The notes beneath the pieces were generated by a model. That model was not told the DNA's origin. It was given only the letters and a program-made list of their open reading frames with translations, and did no database searches. From NCBI GenBank assembly GCA_037349105.1, contig JAYJMM010000120.1, positions 2,253,001 through 2,317,000 of the forward strand: DNA of 64,000 nucleotides, in the 5' to 3' direction. Positions 35,246 through 45,612 of this stretch are shown piece after piece (position 1 is the first letter of the stretch; every line of letters starts with the position of its first letter). The stretch is from Limnomonas spitsbergensis (lineage: Eukaryota > Chlorophyta > Chlorophyceae > Chlamydomonadales). Made by a program: the position numbers and the translations under genes.

Positions 35246-35860
35246 CCTTCACACAGTTACCGGCACGCTTCTGCTCCTCTACCTTTTGCAGCTGGGTGAA
35301 AGCCTGCTAGACCGGCCGGGATTACAGGTAATTACAACCGATTTGACGGGATAATCCTTCGCCCCTTCAAGATCTGGTATTACGCGGGAGGATGCGCAGG
35401 CGTAGGACGGGAACGTAGTCCTAGGTAGCTCTGTGCACCTTGGCGGAGGCTCTTCTTCTTCTTCTTGCTATGTCAGCTGCAGCTGACCTAGTCTTGACTG
35501 TTGTAGTGGTACTGACTTAGCGTTCTTCACTGGGGCTTATCTCCGATACGGCCGGTGCAGTTTACATCTAGAAGTCTGTCCACTTAAAAGGGACGAAGTG
35601 AAGTCTTTGGCAGGTGCCGGGATACAAGGTCCCGGCATGCCCTAAGTACTAAGTACGGGAAATCTGCCTCAGATCATCCCGAAAGCGGGATGCTGGGCTC
35701 TTGACCTAGAATCGGAGGATCCGCAGAGAAGCTGCGGAGTCACCGAGGACGCAAATGGCGGCCATACGGATCTGTTACTTATACTGCAATATACTGTGAC
35801 AGACATCGTGGAATGTCTCCTTGTCTAGCCGGATCCACTTGTTGAACACATTTTGCCCTC
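35246..35860. other. unassigned stretch between gag-like ORF and RT fragment
   Basis: No coding signal recognised. It could be the promoter or untranslated part of either flanking element; I see no terminal repeats. Confidence 0.35.
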
Positions 35861-36440
35861 ATGCACACTATGCGACATTTAGGCATGAACCCCCTTGATC
35901 CCGGTAATTATAGGCCCATCGCCATCACTAGCGTGCTTTACCGGCTGTATGCCAGCATGCTCACTGCCATTACTGAAGAGTGGGCGCGATTGCACGGCCA
36001 CAACCCTCGTGAGCAGTTTGGTTTTCAACAGCGCCGTAGCACGCTCCATGCTGCTTTCCTCCTCAGGCATGCAGTCCATGCTCAACGGGCAGGTGCAGGC
36101 TGTGGCAAGCTGCATGTGGCCTTTCTGGACTTGACAAAGACCTTTGACAGCGTGCCCCAGGAGCAGCTGTGGCGGCATTTATGCGAGCACCTTCACATGC
36201 ATGCATGCCTGTTACGCGCGGTGCAAGCGCTTCATGCCGGTGCAGTTTACACGCTCACTGACGGCCACATCTCCACAAGCGCACTGGTCATGTGCCTTGC
36301 ACCAGATGACCAGAGGCATCAAGCAGGGCTGCCCCCTGAGTCATCAGGTATCTTCAGCGCCCATGCATATCTCACAGCAGTGGCTGGCAGGTCCACAACT
36401 TCGTTCATGACAGCCCAGACAAGGGTGAGGATCAGAGTCT
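35861..36440 (+). pseudogene. non-LTR retrotransposon reverse transcriptase fragment, frameshifted
   Basis: The frame encodes LINE-type RT blocks: NYRPIAITSVLYRLYASML, EQFGFQQRRST, then motif A as VAFLDLTKTFDSVP. Near 36290-36320 the reading shifts: the motif-B signature GIKQGCPLS is in another frame. The YADD box and everything after it are missing, as is the upstream endonuclease. It is a dead internal fragment, probably of a LINE, lying on the opposite strand from the gag-like ORF. Confidence 0.85.
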
Positions 36441-36679
36441 AGTGGTGCGTGTTGGATATGAGTAATAGAGTAAGGGGAACACTCAAGATAAGAGCATTTC
36501 GAGGCATCGTCAAATTCCTACGGCCGCAAAGTTCAGATTTTATGATATGAATTACGTGAGAATGCAGGTTGCGAAACCACTCGCGAAACTGACGAACTGA
36601 ACCGAACCGTCCTCGGCGAATTGAACTAGGTGTGAATTGGCTCTTAGTTTAAAAAAAAAACAGTTGGATACCATCACGG

Positions 36680-36730
36680 TTGACCCTTTTTGAGCAGGGC
36701 TCAGAGGTTTTACGTCTTTTACTATTCGAG
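36680..36730 (+). repeat. dispersed repeat R2, partial copy
   Basis: Carries CCTTTTTGAGCAGGGCTCAG and AGGTTTTACGTC, the 3' half of R2. Confidence 0.65.
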
Positions 36731-37079
36731 TTGAAGACCTCAACCGCAAAAATGATCTGACATGTCATTTTTACCGCCTGGTACGCATACCAGCGACTGT
36801 GACTGACATGGACAAGTTAATTGGGATCACTTCGAAGCCACTCAGCCCACTTCAAGAGTTACGGTTTGCTTTTTGGGTGGCAACAGGCCGATCTCCTCCC
36901 ATACTACTGCAGCATCTCTAGACTTCGAGTGTTCAAGGCCTAGTAGGTGAGCACTAACAGGGCATAGACATGGCAAGTAGTGGCAAACAATGATACTACC
37001 GGAGTACCGGTAGGTATGGGGCAATGGTAAGGACTAAGGAGGTAGCAAGGAGCAACTGTATAATTGGTAGCACTGACTT

Positions 37080-37142
37080 CTTGTTTGTCAACGTGGCCGA
37101 GCTTCATTTCAGCGTGGCCCCGAGGTGCAACGTCATTAAATG
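37080..37142 (+). repeat. dispersed repeat R2, diverged copy
   Basis: Carries AACGTGGCCGAGCTTCATTT and CCGAGGTGCAACGTCATT in R2 order. Confidence 0.6.
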
Positions 37143-37263
37143 GCTTCACCATCGGCTGGCTCATGCCTCCCACTCCCGGTCCCTGCATCAGTCTTTGTCC
37201 ATTGAGGGTGCGAACACTCAATGACTGCGAGTCTGCGACTACGACTGCTCGTCTCTAGCCGAG

Positions 37264-37298
37264 GTGTGTCAATGACGTTACACCACTGGGCCGAGGTG
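37264..37298 (-). repeat. dispersed repeat R2, short minus-strand copy
   Basis: TCAATGACGTTACACCACTG followed by GGCCGAGGTG is the reverse of an R2 3' end. Confidence 0.5.
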
Positions 37299-37484
37299 TG
37301 TGTTGTCAGTTTGGCTTACTCGCCTGGTGCTTAGGCTAGGTGATGATGAACATGCTATCAAATTGCGAGCAAGTGAGTGGCTATATGTTGCAGCAAAGGT
37401 CAACAAGGCACTGAAGAAGAAAAGTGAGTTGGTTTTGCTATGGCTCCATGCGGCTATGCATGGAATCTTACATGAGTCCTGGCA

Positions 37485-37795
37485 GCAAGGCATGCCTGCT
37501 GCCCCAAGCCAAGGGCCCACGGCCATAGGCCGGGATGTATCTGAATTGGACATGTAAAATTATTCCTAGCAGCAGGGCATGCAAGCTGCACCAAGCCATA
37601 GCCAAAGGCCTTGATGGATATGTATTGGACATGTAAAATTAGTCATGGCAACATGGCATGCCTGCTGCACCAAGCCACGGCCATGGGCTGGGATGTATTT
37701 GAATTGGACATGTAAAAGTATTTCTAGCAGCAGGGCATGCATGCTGCCCCAAGCCGCCACGGCCATAGGCTGGGATGTATCTGAATTGGACCTGA
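37485..37795 (-). repeat. four tandem ~85-bp units related to R1
   Basis: Units share GCATGC, CTGCNCCAAGCC, GGCCATAGGC and GGGATGTATCTGAATTGGAC. Read on the minus strand they give a CATCCC..GGCCTATGGCC..CTTGGTGCAGCA order like the 5' half of R1. This is the only place in the window where R1-type sequence is in a local array. Confidence 0.75.
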
Positions 37796-38188
37796 CACAT
37801 GCTGGAGATAATCGGTCTTATACGGCATATACTGAACATATGCAGAAGGGAGGTTGGGTCCTAGAAAAGTGAAGAAGTCAGATGTCTTGTGCAAAGCCCA
37901 CGCTATCCTGCCTGGCGCCTCAGAGATGTCAATCAGTTCAGTCAGGACGGCCCAAGCAATGACGGCGATCAAAGTGGTACGATGTAGACTCGCGACAACA
38001 ACAAGTAGCAATGGAAGCAGGCAATCAATAGAATGTCCCATCTTGGAAGTAAGAGGGAAGACATTCGCTACTTTGGAGAATATATCTGGTGTGAATCGGT
38101 CTCCAGCGGTCGGATTGGGAACGCGAGATAGCGTGGGTTAACTTCGACTAACTGCCACATTCAGTTCGCCGGTGTGAATCGCCTCTTA

Positions 38189-38636
38189 GGGGGTGTTTCC
38201 ACTGGTGCCTTAAACCAGCGCGGTTTGAATCCGGTTGCTCGCGACCGTGATTTTTTCACGCCTTAAACCAAAACTGTTTCCACTGAAATCCAGGAAGTTC
38301 ACAGCGAACTTCCTGCTGCCAGATGTCTGATCTAGGGGCGCCGAGACGTTCTGCGACGATTCGTGACCTCGGAACCACAAGTGTCGCCGCTTATTTCTAT
38401 CTGGCTATAGAAATGGCGTCTTTAATGCCGAACGATCTTTCGCGCTGAGATGGTTCCTTAAACCAAGAGGCAACCGACTCACAGAATAGCTTAAACCTGG
38501 TCATCGACGAGGTATAGGCTATACTCGAATGCGTGGTTTCAGAAAGGCCTAAACCGTGTCGGTTTGCGGCAGTTGGGTCGAAGTTGGGCCTTAAACCGCG
38601 TCGGTTGCCCGACATAATACCAGTGGAAACACGACC
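38189..38636. mobile_element. Tourist-like (PIF/Harbinger) MITE 1, 448 bp
   Basis: Ends GGGGGTGTTTCCACTGG and CCAGTGGAAACACGACC are inverted repeats flanked by TTA (38186-38188, 38637-38639). The 3-bp TWA-type duplication and GGGxGTGTTT ends are typical of Tourist MITEs. Non-coding. Confidence 0.88.
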
Positions 38637-38647
38637 TTAGTCTCTTA

Positions 38648-39115
38648 GGGGGTGTTTCCATTGGCGCCTTATACCAGCGCGGTTTGAATCCGGTTGCTCG
38701 CGATCGTGATTTTTTCACGCCTTATTCCAAAACTGTTTCCATTGAAATCCAGGAAGTTCACAGCAAACTTCCTGCTGCCAGAGGTCTGATCTAGGGGCGC
38801 CGAGACGTTCTACGACGATTCGTGACCTCGGAACCACAAGTGTCGCCGCTTATTTCGATCTGGCTATAGAAATGGCGTCTTTAATGCCGAACGATCTTTC
38901 GCGCTGAGATGGTTCCTTAAACCAAGAGGCAACCAACTCACAGAATAGCCTATACCTGGCAAATGAGACGGTATAGGCTATTCTTTTTTGCGTGGTTTTG
39001 GCTTCGTACAGAAAGGCCTATGCTGGCCTATTCTGTGTCGGTTTGCGGCAGTTGGGTCGAAATTGGGCCTTATTCTGTGTCGGTTGCCCGACAGAATAGC
39101 AATGGAAACACGACC
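38648..39115. mobile_element. Tourist-like MITE 2, 468 bp
   Basis: Ends GGGGGTGTTTCCATTGGC and GCAATGGAAACACGACC, flanked by TTA (38645-38647, 39116-39118). It is ~90% alike to MITE 1 along its length and begins only 11 bp after it. Confidence 0.88.
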
Positions 39116-39118
39116 TTA

Positions 39119-39874
39119 CAGTGTGTTTCCATTTCCAAACCCAAAATGGAAGGTTTGGGAACAGTCCTGTTCCTGTCAGTTTGACACATTGTTCTTCGGT
39201 TGATACGGCTGTTCCTTTGATTTGTTTTCGCGCGTTTCCATTGCATCCGAAACCATTCAGAGAACAGGGACGTGCGACATCTGGTTTTCCGGTGTACGGC
39301 ATTTAAAATCCCGTATTCCTCAAGCCACGCTCAGGCGTTTTCTTTCTTTCTTTCTTCTGATCAGCCTATTGCTCAGAATATTGCATGCATTGCAGTGACC
39401 AGAGAGTCTGGCCGCGACACGGTACGCCACACAATCTGAATTCCCGGATGGATGAAACATGCAAGGCGTGGGCCCAGAGCTTTCGCGTCGATACAAATGT
39501 GCACAATCAACTGTTTCATACGATGCATTACACGCAAAGACTCACGCTATCAAGGCGCGCTTGGAAAGTAGCACGCGTCACTCGTCTGCCTCGCGAATGA
39601 AGTTCAGTTCCATGAGATCGCGCTGTTTTTTAGACCAGGACGAATCAACACAAACACAGTGAGGAATGCAAGCGTTTTTTGTGATGTTGTACGGTGCCAC
39701 GCTGTCGTCTATTCTCTTGGAACAGAGCTACCCCCTGCATGTGGACGGGAGTCCAAAAGAACACGAAGAACACGTGTTGGCAGGCCTGTTCCTGCACAGT
39801 TCTTCCGCCAATGGAAACACAAATCGTTCGGTTGCCGGCAGTTGCCACGCTATTTCTCCAATAAAAACACACTG
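39119..39874. mobile_element. Tourist-like MITE 3 carrying a captured-looking block, 756 bp
   Basis: Ends CAGTGTGTTTCCATTTCC and AATAAAAACACACTG, with TTA on both sides; the left TTA is shared with MITE 2. The interior differs from MITEs 1 and 2 and contains the 67-bp TATA-like block (39288-39354) also found upstream of the RS-protein gene. Short open frames have no recognisable domain. Confidence 0.78.
39288..39354 (+). repeat. 67-bp TATA-containing block, copy 2
   Basis: Partner of 2017-2083; here the core reads TTTAAAAT and the TTTC tract is slightly longer. See the finding on this pair. Confidence 0.8.
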
Positions 39875-40498
39875 TTAGCAATGCTGGAACTGTGTTCAGT
39901 TGGTATCTTGTGATCAACCAATCCTAAAAGAAGAAAAGCGAATGCCGATGGCCGATGCGGCGTGGAGTTTGGGAAGTACCCTCCCTCCCTCCTGACAAGA
40001 AAGTCTCACGAACCGAGTCTCATGAGAGTTGCCCGTACTGCAGAATCTCGCGTAATCGCCTTAAACACGTGGCCTGCAGCGGCGCTGATAAACCTTGCAG
40101 ATTTGACAGCCGACACGTTGTAGCTGAGCTTGTAGTTGAGAAGGAGAGAATGCCATGGCTAATTGGCTAAATCCTCTGGCTCGACGTATTCCCTTTCTGA
40201 GCCGATTACATTCATAATTTTTTTGATTGTTTACACACTTGCTGTTTATGATCGATTCTACTTGTAAGACAACGTGTCACCTTTGATATCGCGAAGCTGG
40301 TTTTTTTTGATAGGAGAACATTACACCCACCAGTGTTTAAACAGGCTGGATTAACAGCACGATAAAACGGGTTTTTTCTTCCAGAGGTAATTGGTGCGAG
40401 CGCGAGCGAGGCAAGTACGGCAATCGCTTCATCTGCTTTTCCCGTTCGGATATTTATGTATCTTGCTGGCCCTTGTTCGCAGATTAACATTTGCTCAA
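39875..40498 (+). promoter_or_regulatory. upstream region and 5' UTR of the KH-protein gene
   Basis: No coding exon here. A TTCGCAG acceptor at 40476-40482 sits just upstream of the ATG at 40499, and a CAA|GTACGG donor-like site at ~40412, so a small 5'-UTR intron is likely. No TATA box is evident. Confidence 0.4.
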
Positions 40499-43254
40499 AT
40501 GCAACAACCAGACTCGCCGCTTTCTGGACCGCATGTCCAGCAACAACCTGGCATGCAGGCGAGATCCACGATGATTATCGAGTGCCCTAAAGCTATGGTC
40601 GGCAGAGTCATTGGCAAGAATGGCGAAACGATCAAAGCTCTGCAGACTTACACTGGGTCGCTCATACAAGTCAATCAAATGGAGGACCCCTGCCAAATAA
40701 CTATCTCCGGGGCGCCGCTCAGCCTGAATCTGGCGCTGTCCATGGTCGCCGACATTGTCAAGGGGGCATTTAAAGGATTTGCACTGCTGCGTCAACTGGC
40801 AGGGCCCACTGGCGTAGGTCAGCAAAGACAGCCCCCTCCCACTCATCAGCAGCAGCAGCAGCTGCCCTCAACAGCGCGTCCGATGTACGCTCCAGGATAC
40901 GGCCTGATACCCACCTCTCAGGTAACGATTATTAGCCGCCTTGTGGTCTCTTTCAGCTCCCGCTAACAGATCTGCTTAACTGCGTAGCTGCGAACACCTT
41001 TCCTGAACCAAATGCGCATGCGTCCATCAGGTTATCAAACGGCCCCTACCTCCCTGCTCTCCTTTTTTCATTGCAGCTTTTCGGGAATGAAGAGGAGTCG
41101 ATGCTACCAGCAGAGATGGGCATGTCGGGTAACCCCGCAGCGCATGGACTCATGAATGCGGGCATTCCCTCTATGTCTGTCAATATGGTGAGCGCCAGAC
41201 ATTGACTGATCTCCACCATTGTGTGACGGATCATCTCCACGTGCCCTACATACCCTTTAATGAATACAAAACCATGCGTGCTACATAATCTGCATGCACT
41301 GAATCCAATAACGCTCATGTTGCATGTCATGAATTGGATGATAACCATGCCCACTCCTTGTGCCTTCCTCTCGGCCAATGGCCCCATGCGCATGGCCTCG
41401 TGGGTTTAAGGGTCTTTGCTGATCCTGGATAGATTCGCCTTCAAGCATCATCCACACCATTATTTCGCCCTCACTGTGATCGCTCATTTTCAGCAGGGTT
41501 TGCAGCAGATGGGACAGCAGCAACAACAACAGCGACTCTACGGGTCCTCTGCGGCAGCTATGATGAACCAGCAACTGCCCCAGTTCCCGCAAGGTGGTTA
41601 TTTTGCAAAGCTTTTACTGGCAGGAAATCTTTTTCTATACAAGAAACGTCATTGCGTTGGACACAAACACGGCATTGTGGTTATGGTTTTCAGATGCCCG
41701 TTTTTATTTTTGATGGATTCTTGTGCCTTCCGAGTACCCTGCCTGAACCAGCCAGGCTCGACCTCCCCTGGCCTATGCATGCAGGCTCAACTTACTGTAG
41801 TGTCACGCATGTTAAGCTTGGGACTGAAAAAAGAGAAGTGCACCTCCTCCTATCAAAATCTGTCACGAGCGTGAGCATGATTTATTTTGTCCGGTGCAGA
41901 TATCATGAGAACAATCATGTGCCTCTCGACGATAGCTGTGCCCCATATGCATATCAACACCTCATGCCATGGCAATATGTGCTGCACTGCCACTAGGACA
42001 TCTGTACAAGATGTTCTAGTGGCAGTGCAGCTCGTACCAATATTCTAACAATCATCGTGCAGGTGGCAGGGATAGAAGTGGATAACTAAAAACGGCAGGC
42101 CCTGCCTCCAGTGATCTACTGCTTGTTTTTTATTCATAATTTAAACTAAATTTCACTGGCTGCACCTAAATGCTGACCTTCTGGTGTCTGCTGTTGACAG
42201 CTTACGGAGGCACGCCAGGCGGGATGCCTTTCACCGGCATGCCCTACTACCAACCGCAAGAAGTGTCAGGTGAGCAAGTTAGCTCTGGGACTTTGCAACT
42301 CTCCAGGGAGGTATGTGTAGAGGAGGCTGATAGGGCTCCAAGGGGCTGGAGGCATGTGGTGCCAAAATATTGATTTGAGGGGAGTCTCCAGGGTCTGCTG
42401 TCACTGGCAGAGCCAGTACGGCAAGGTCCTTTCCTGACATTGTTTCCATTGCGCCATCATTATGACTTGGACTTGTGGTTTGCGCTGCCTCTGCTTTCTT
42501 GCCTTTTCTGACCACAAAGCGCCTGATCATGGCGATCGATCGTTCTGCTTTGTTGGTTTTTTGTGCCCAGACTGCCCCTGTGTTTGTTAACACAGCGTCT
42601 ACAAATCCACCTTGGGCTGTGTTAGCCTGATTGACACCACGAGCTCTTTTATTTCCCACTGTCCGCATGACGTCCCCTTCCGCAGGCATGAACCAGCAGG
42701 TGCTGGACTCGCTTGTCTTCCAGGGTGGATCAAAGAAATTCTACGGCGGGTCTGACGGCGGGGCTTCGACAGGGAATGCGAATCCGCAGCAGCAATCGCA
42801 GCAACAGTGGGCCTACCTGTCTGGCCTGCCTGTAGACAGCGGGACATCTCAGCAGCAGCAGGGTACGCAGTACCTCTCTCAAATGTCCGACAACCGGGTG
42901 CCTCTGGGGCACGTCAGCGCCCCGCCGGTTGCGTACAGGTCCGAGGATCGCGGCTCGACGGTGCAGCGCCGCTTTACGGTGGGTGAGGGCGCATTTTCGG
43001 CCAGTGGCGCCGGCGCAGGCAACTGCAACGCTGCCAAGCTGATGCAGGCGGCCGCGGGGGGCGGCATGGGCGCGGGGGCCGGGGCCGGATGGCTCACGGA
43101 GAACAAGACGTCCGGGTCGAGCAACCTGATGTCGGACCTGGCCGACCCCGGAGCTTCGAATAACATGACGGCGGGCATGCCTGGCGGCGGTGGCGGGAGC
43201 CCGCTGGTGATGATGGGGCAGGATGGGAAGCTCTACTACATAAACCATGATTGA
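40499..43254 (+). CDS. single-KH-domain RNA-binding protein (~423 aa, 5 exons)
   Basis: Exons: 40499-40921, 41077-41187, 41494-41593, 42201-42269, 42686-43254; all GT..AG and in phase. Residues ~25-90 form a type-I KH domain with the GxxG loop in GRVIGKNGETIKALQ, followed by QITISGAP and a C-terminal helix (SLNLALSMVADIVKG). KH domains bind single-stranded RNA or DNA. The rest is low-complexity: Gln runs (HQQQQQLP, GQQQQQQRL), Met/Gly/Pro-rich linkers, and a Gly/Ala/Ser-rich C-terminus ending QDGKLYYINHD. A lone KH plus Q-rich tail is common in algal and plant RNA-binding proteins; the exact orthologue is not clear. Intron 3 holds a strong hairpin at 41981-42031. Confidence 0.85.
41981..42031. 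other. intronic near-perfect hairpin (possible small-RNA precursor)
   Basis: Arms 41981-42003 (GCTGCACTGCCACTAGGACA + TCT) and 42009-42031 pair over 23 bp with a single G.T position, around a 5-nt loop GTACA. AATAT/ATATT outside the stem can extend it past a bulge. It lies in intron 3 of the KH gene and is transcribed with it. Confidence 0.7.
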
Positions 43255-45571
43255 GTGGTCAGCCTGCCGCTCGGTCATTATTTCTGTGGGCATGATACTT
43301 GCGCCTGGCTGATTACTAGCGATACCTCCTTTCTGGGGGTGCTAAGATGAATTGGCTGGGAGCAATGCCTGGTTGAAGTGTCTAGTACGGTATTAGAGGA
43401 TGCTAAGGTCAACAACAAATGGCATCTACTGAGCGAATCCGGATCTGGATCTGAATTGGCAAACACCATCCTTACGTCCCTCAATCTTGCTTGTGGGCCC
43501 CCACGAGAATGAAATTGATTATTACCCGAGGTGAGTATATATTCTAATATACTGGATATGTACCGGTCGGGACTCAGCATGGGCCCTAATTCAACGGAGA
43601 ACCCAGAACTGTTTATGCAATAACTTCAATTCTCCTTTCTTTGGCATGGTAGTATCAAGTAGCAGCTGTTGCGCAGTGCAGATAGCCTAGGAGCGATGGT
43701 ACTAGAAGATGTCGGGCCCTGGGCCCAAGGAGTGCATGTCCTACTAATCGTTGTTCCAATCCGGATAAAGTGGATGTGCCTCAACAAAGTCCCAACGTTA
43801 GTATGCATGGATCGTTTTTGCACATTTACAGAAGTTAATTTCTTGCTCGAGGGCCAGTGCTGAGTCATGCTCGCCGGCTGCAGAGAGTTTTATGGAATAT
43901 GTTCTCCCTTACTATGATGTACCCCTAATTTGCACGAGCGCCCAATGGCCTTTTTTGCAAAGCAGAGGTACAGTAGTATATTTCGTATTGCCAGGTCATA
44001 TTGTCAACAATCAATTTTCTTTTTGAGGAGCGCGGATGGTACTATATGTCATGGCATCATGGATTCATGGTGGATGCCCTTGACCATACCATGCCGCAGA
44101 GGCTCTAATGGGTATAATTCAACAGAGCCCACCAGGTAAAATTCAATGGAGCCATGATACAATTTTTATGGGGTCTTGAGCGAGGGTTTGTCCCCCAGCC
44201 AGGGTCGTGGTATGGCATAGGCAACATTATCGTTTTTTCCATATTTTGTTGTGGTTTGCGGGTATGCGGGCCTTGCATATTACACCTGGCAGACCGTGGA
44301 ATGTAAAAAGTGGCAAATAGTTGTGGAGCTTCTCTGGCGCTCCTTGTCAGTGACATGCGTGGTACCATGCCAATAATGCACCTTGTGCAAAACACCGCCG
44401 ACGCTCTTAGTACATTTTCTTCCCATGCACCGCATTTACGTATGCGGTTCCAAAACCATACGGTATGTCCACCATGTTATCTTTTCTTTGTACGTCGACC
44501 ATACCACACCTCCAATCCTAGCGCACTCCTTGAGCATGTCACGCACACAAAAAATACGACAGGTTGTAGGCATCATTTGGCCATTTATTCATCCCTGTGT
44601 CATTGCACTGTCGCAGTTCGCGTCAATGCGCCTTCAACCAACCGGTATTTAGCTTAACAATGCTTACCGATAATGTACACCTTCAATCATACATCCACCG
44701 TTTCCATCTCCCCTGGACGTCTCCTGCCAGGCTCGCACCTGCTAAGCCGGCCACCACCACGATTGCTTTTTGGGCCCTTCCATCATACATACTCTTCACC
44801 TTGGACCAGCAGCTTCTTTGTTCATCCAGACATGAAAATGAAAAAATTACAAAGGCCTTCACATCAGCCCATGCCACGACACCCACATGCGATGTTACTG
44901 TTGCCCCAGATTAAAAACCTTAACATGAACTGGACATCTCATGCCAGCCAGTTGCAGGGTCATTCTCATCATACCAACCCGACCTACAGGTTTTCAGCCC
45001 AAGACAACATGGAACACATCTAAACCACACAAAAAATGCAGCCATGGCCACCGCCACCGGCCGCGGCCGTAGGTCAGTCAAGACTTGCCCCCATAGGTCC
45101 TGTGGTGGCTGCTCAGCGGCTTGTCAAAGGTGGTCCCGTGCAGACTCAAATAAACCCTCCAGTTCACCCAACTCTCGAGCAACCAAACTTCAACAGCTAA
45201 AAAGTGACAGAAAGCACGATGAAGCCTTGTTGCTACAATGTCCTCCTTCAGCCTCCCAAAGCCCTTCATTTAGCTCCCAATGCAGAAAGTGGTAGAGAAT
45301 AAGGAGATCGCCATACTGGTAAGTGACCAGTCATGAGTTCATGACCCTGACGTGGGTAGTGAAAGTTGGTGAACATCATCACCCCCCACAAAATAACATG
45401 ACCCCATCGGATGTGTCGAACAAGGGCGGGGACTCAGTCTTGCTTGGGTCATCCTCCCTCCTCAAAAGAACGTCCACGAGAAAATCTGTCGCTTAGGGTA
45501 CTGATGTCTACCCATGACCTCCCATCGGATGTTTTCGTGCATAGGCAGTGAGGCTCGGGTCATCATGGCCC
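43255..45571. other. intergenic region between convergent KH and TECR genes
   Basis: No gene recognised on either strand. A two-copy ~105-bp imperfect tandem repeat lies at 45400-45612 and overlaps the end of the TECR last exon. Confidence 0.45.
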
Positions 45572-45612
45572 TCAAAAGAACGGCGGGAAGATGATCCATC
45601 GCCTAGGATACT
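45400..45612. repeat. two ~105-bp imperfect tandem copies across the TECR 3' end
   Basis: Both copies read CATCGGATG, a GTCATC step, CCTCAAAAGAACG and a TCGC(C/T)TAGG step in the same order. The second copy contains the TECR stop codon and last exon; the first lies in the 3' flank. Confidence 0.65.

Larger units (their letters stand above)
36441..38185. other. repeat-rich stretch without a recognised gene
   Basis: Contains R2 copies at 36680-36730 (+), 37080-37142 (+) and 37264-37298 (-), and the 85-bp tandem array at 37485-37795. No supported exon. Confidence 0.45.

Noticed and set aside
33867..35354. Long plus-strand open frames at 33.4-35.4 kb
   Set aside because: They are antisense shadows of the GC-rich gag-like frame and show no domain; the minus frame has more typical charged composition.
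35861..36440. A functional reverse transcriptase gene
   Set aside because: Motif B is in another frame and the YADD box and endonuclease are missing.
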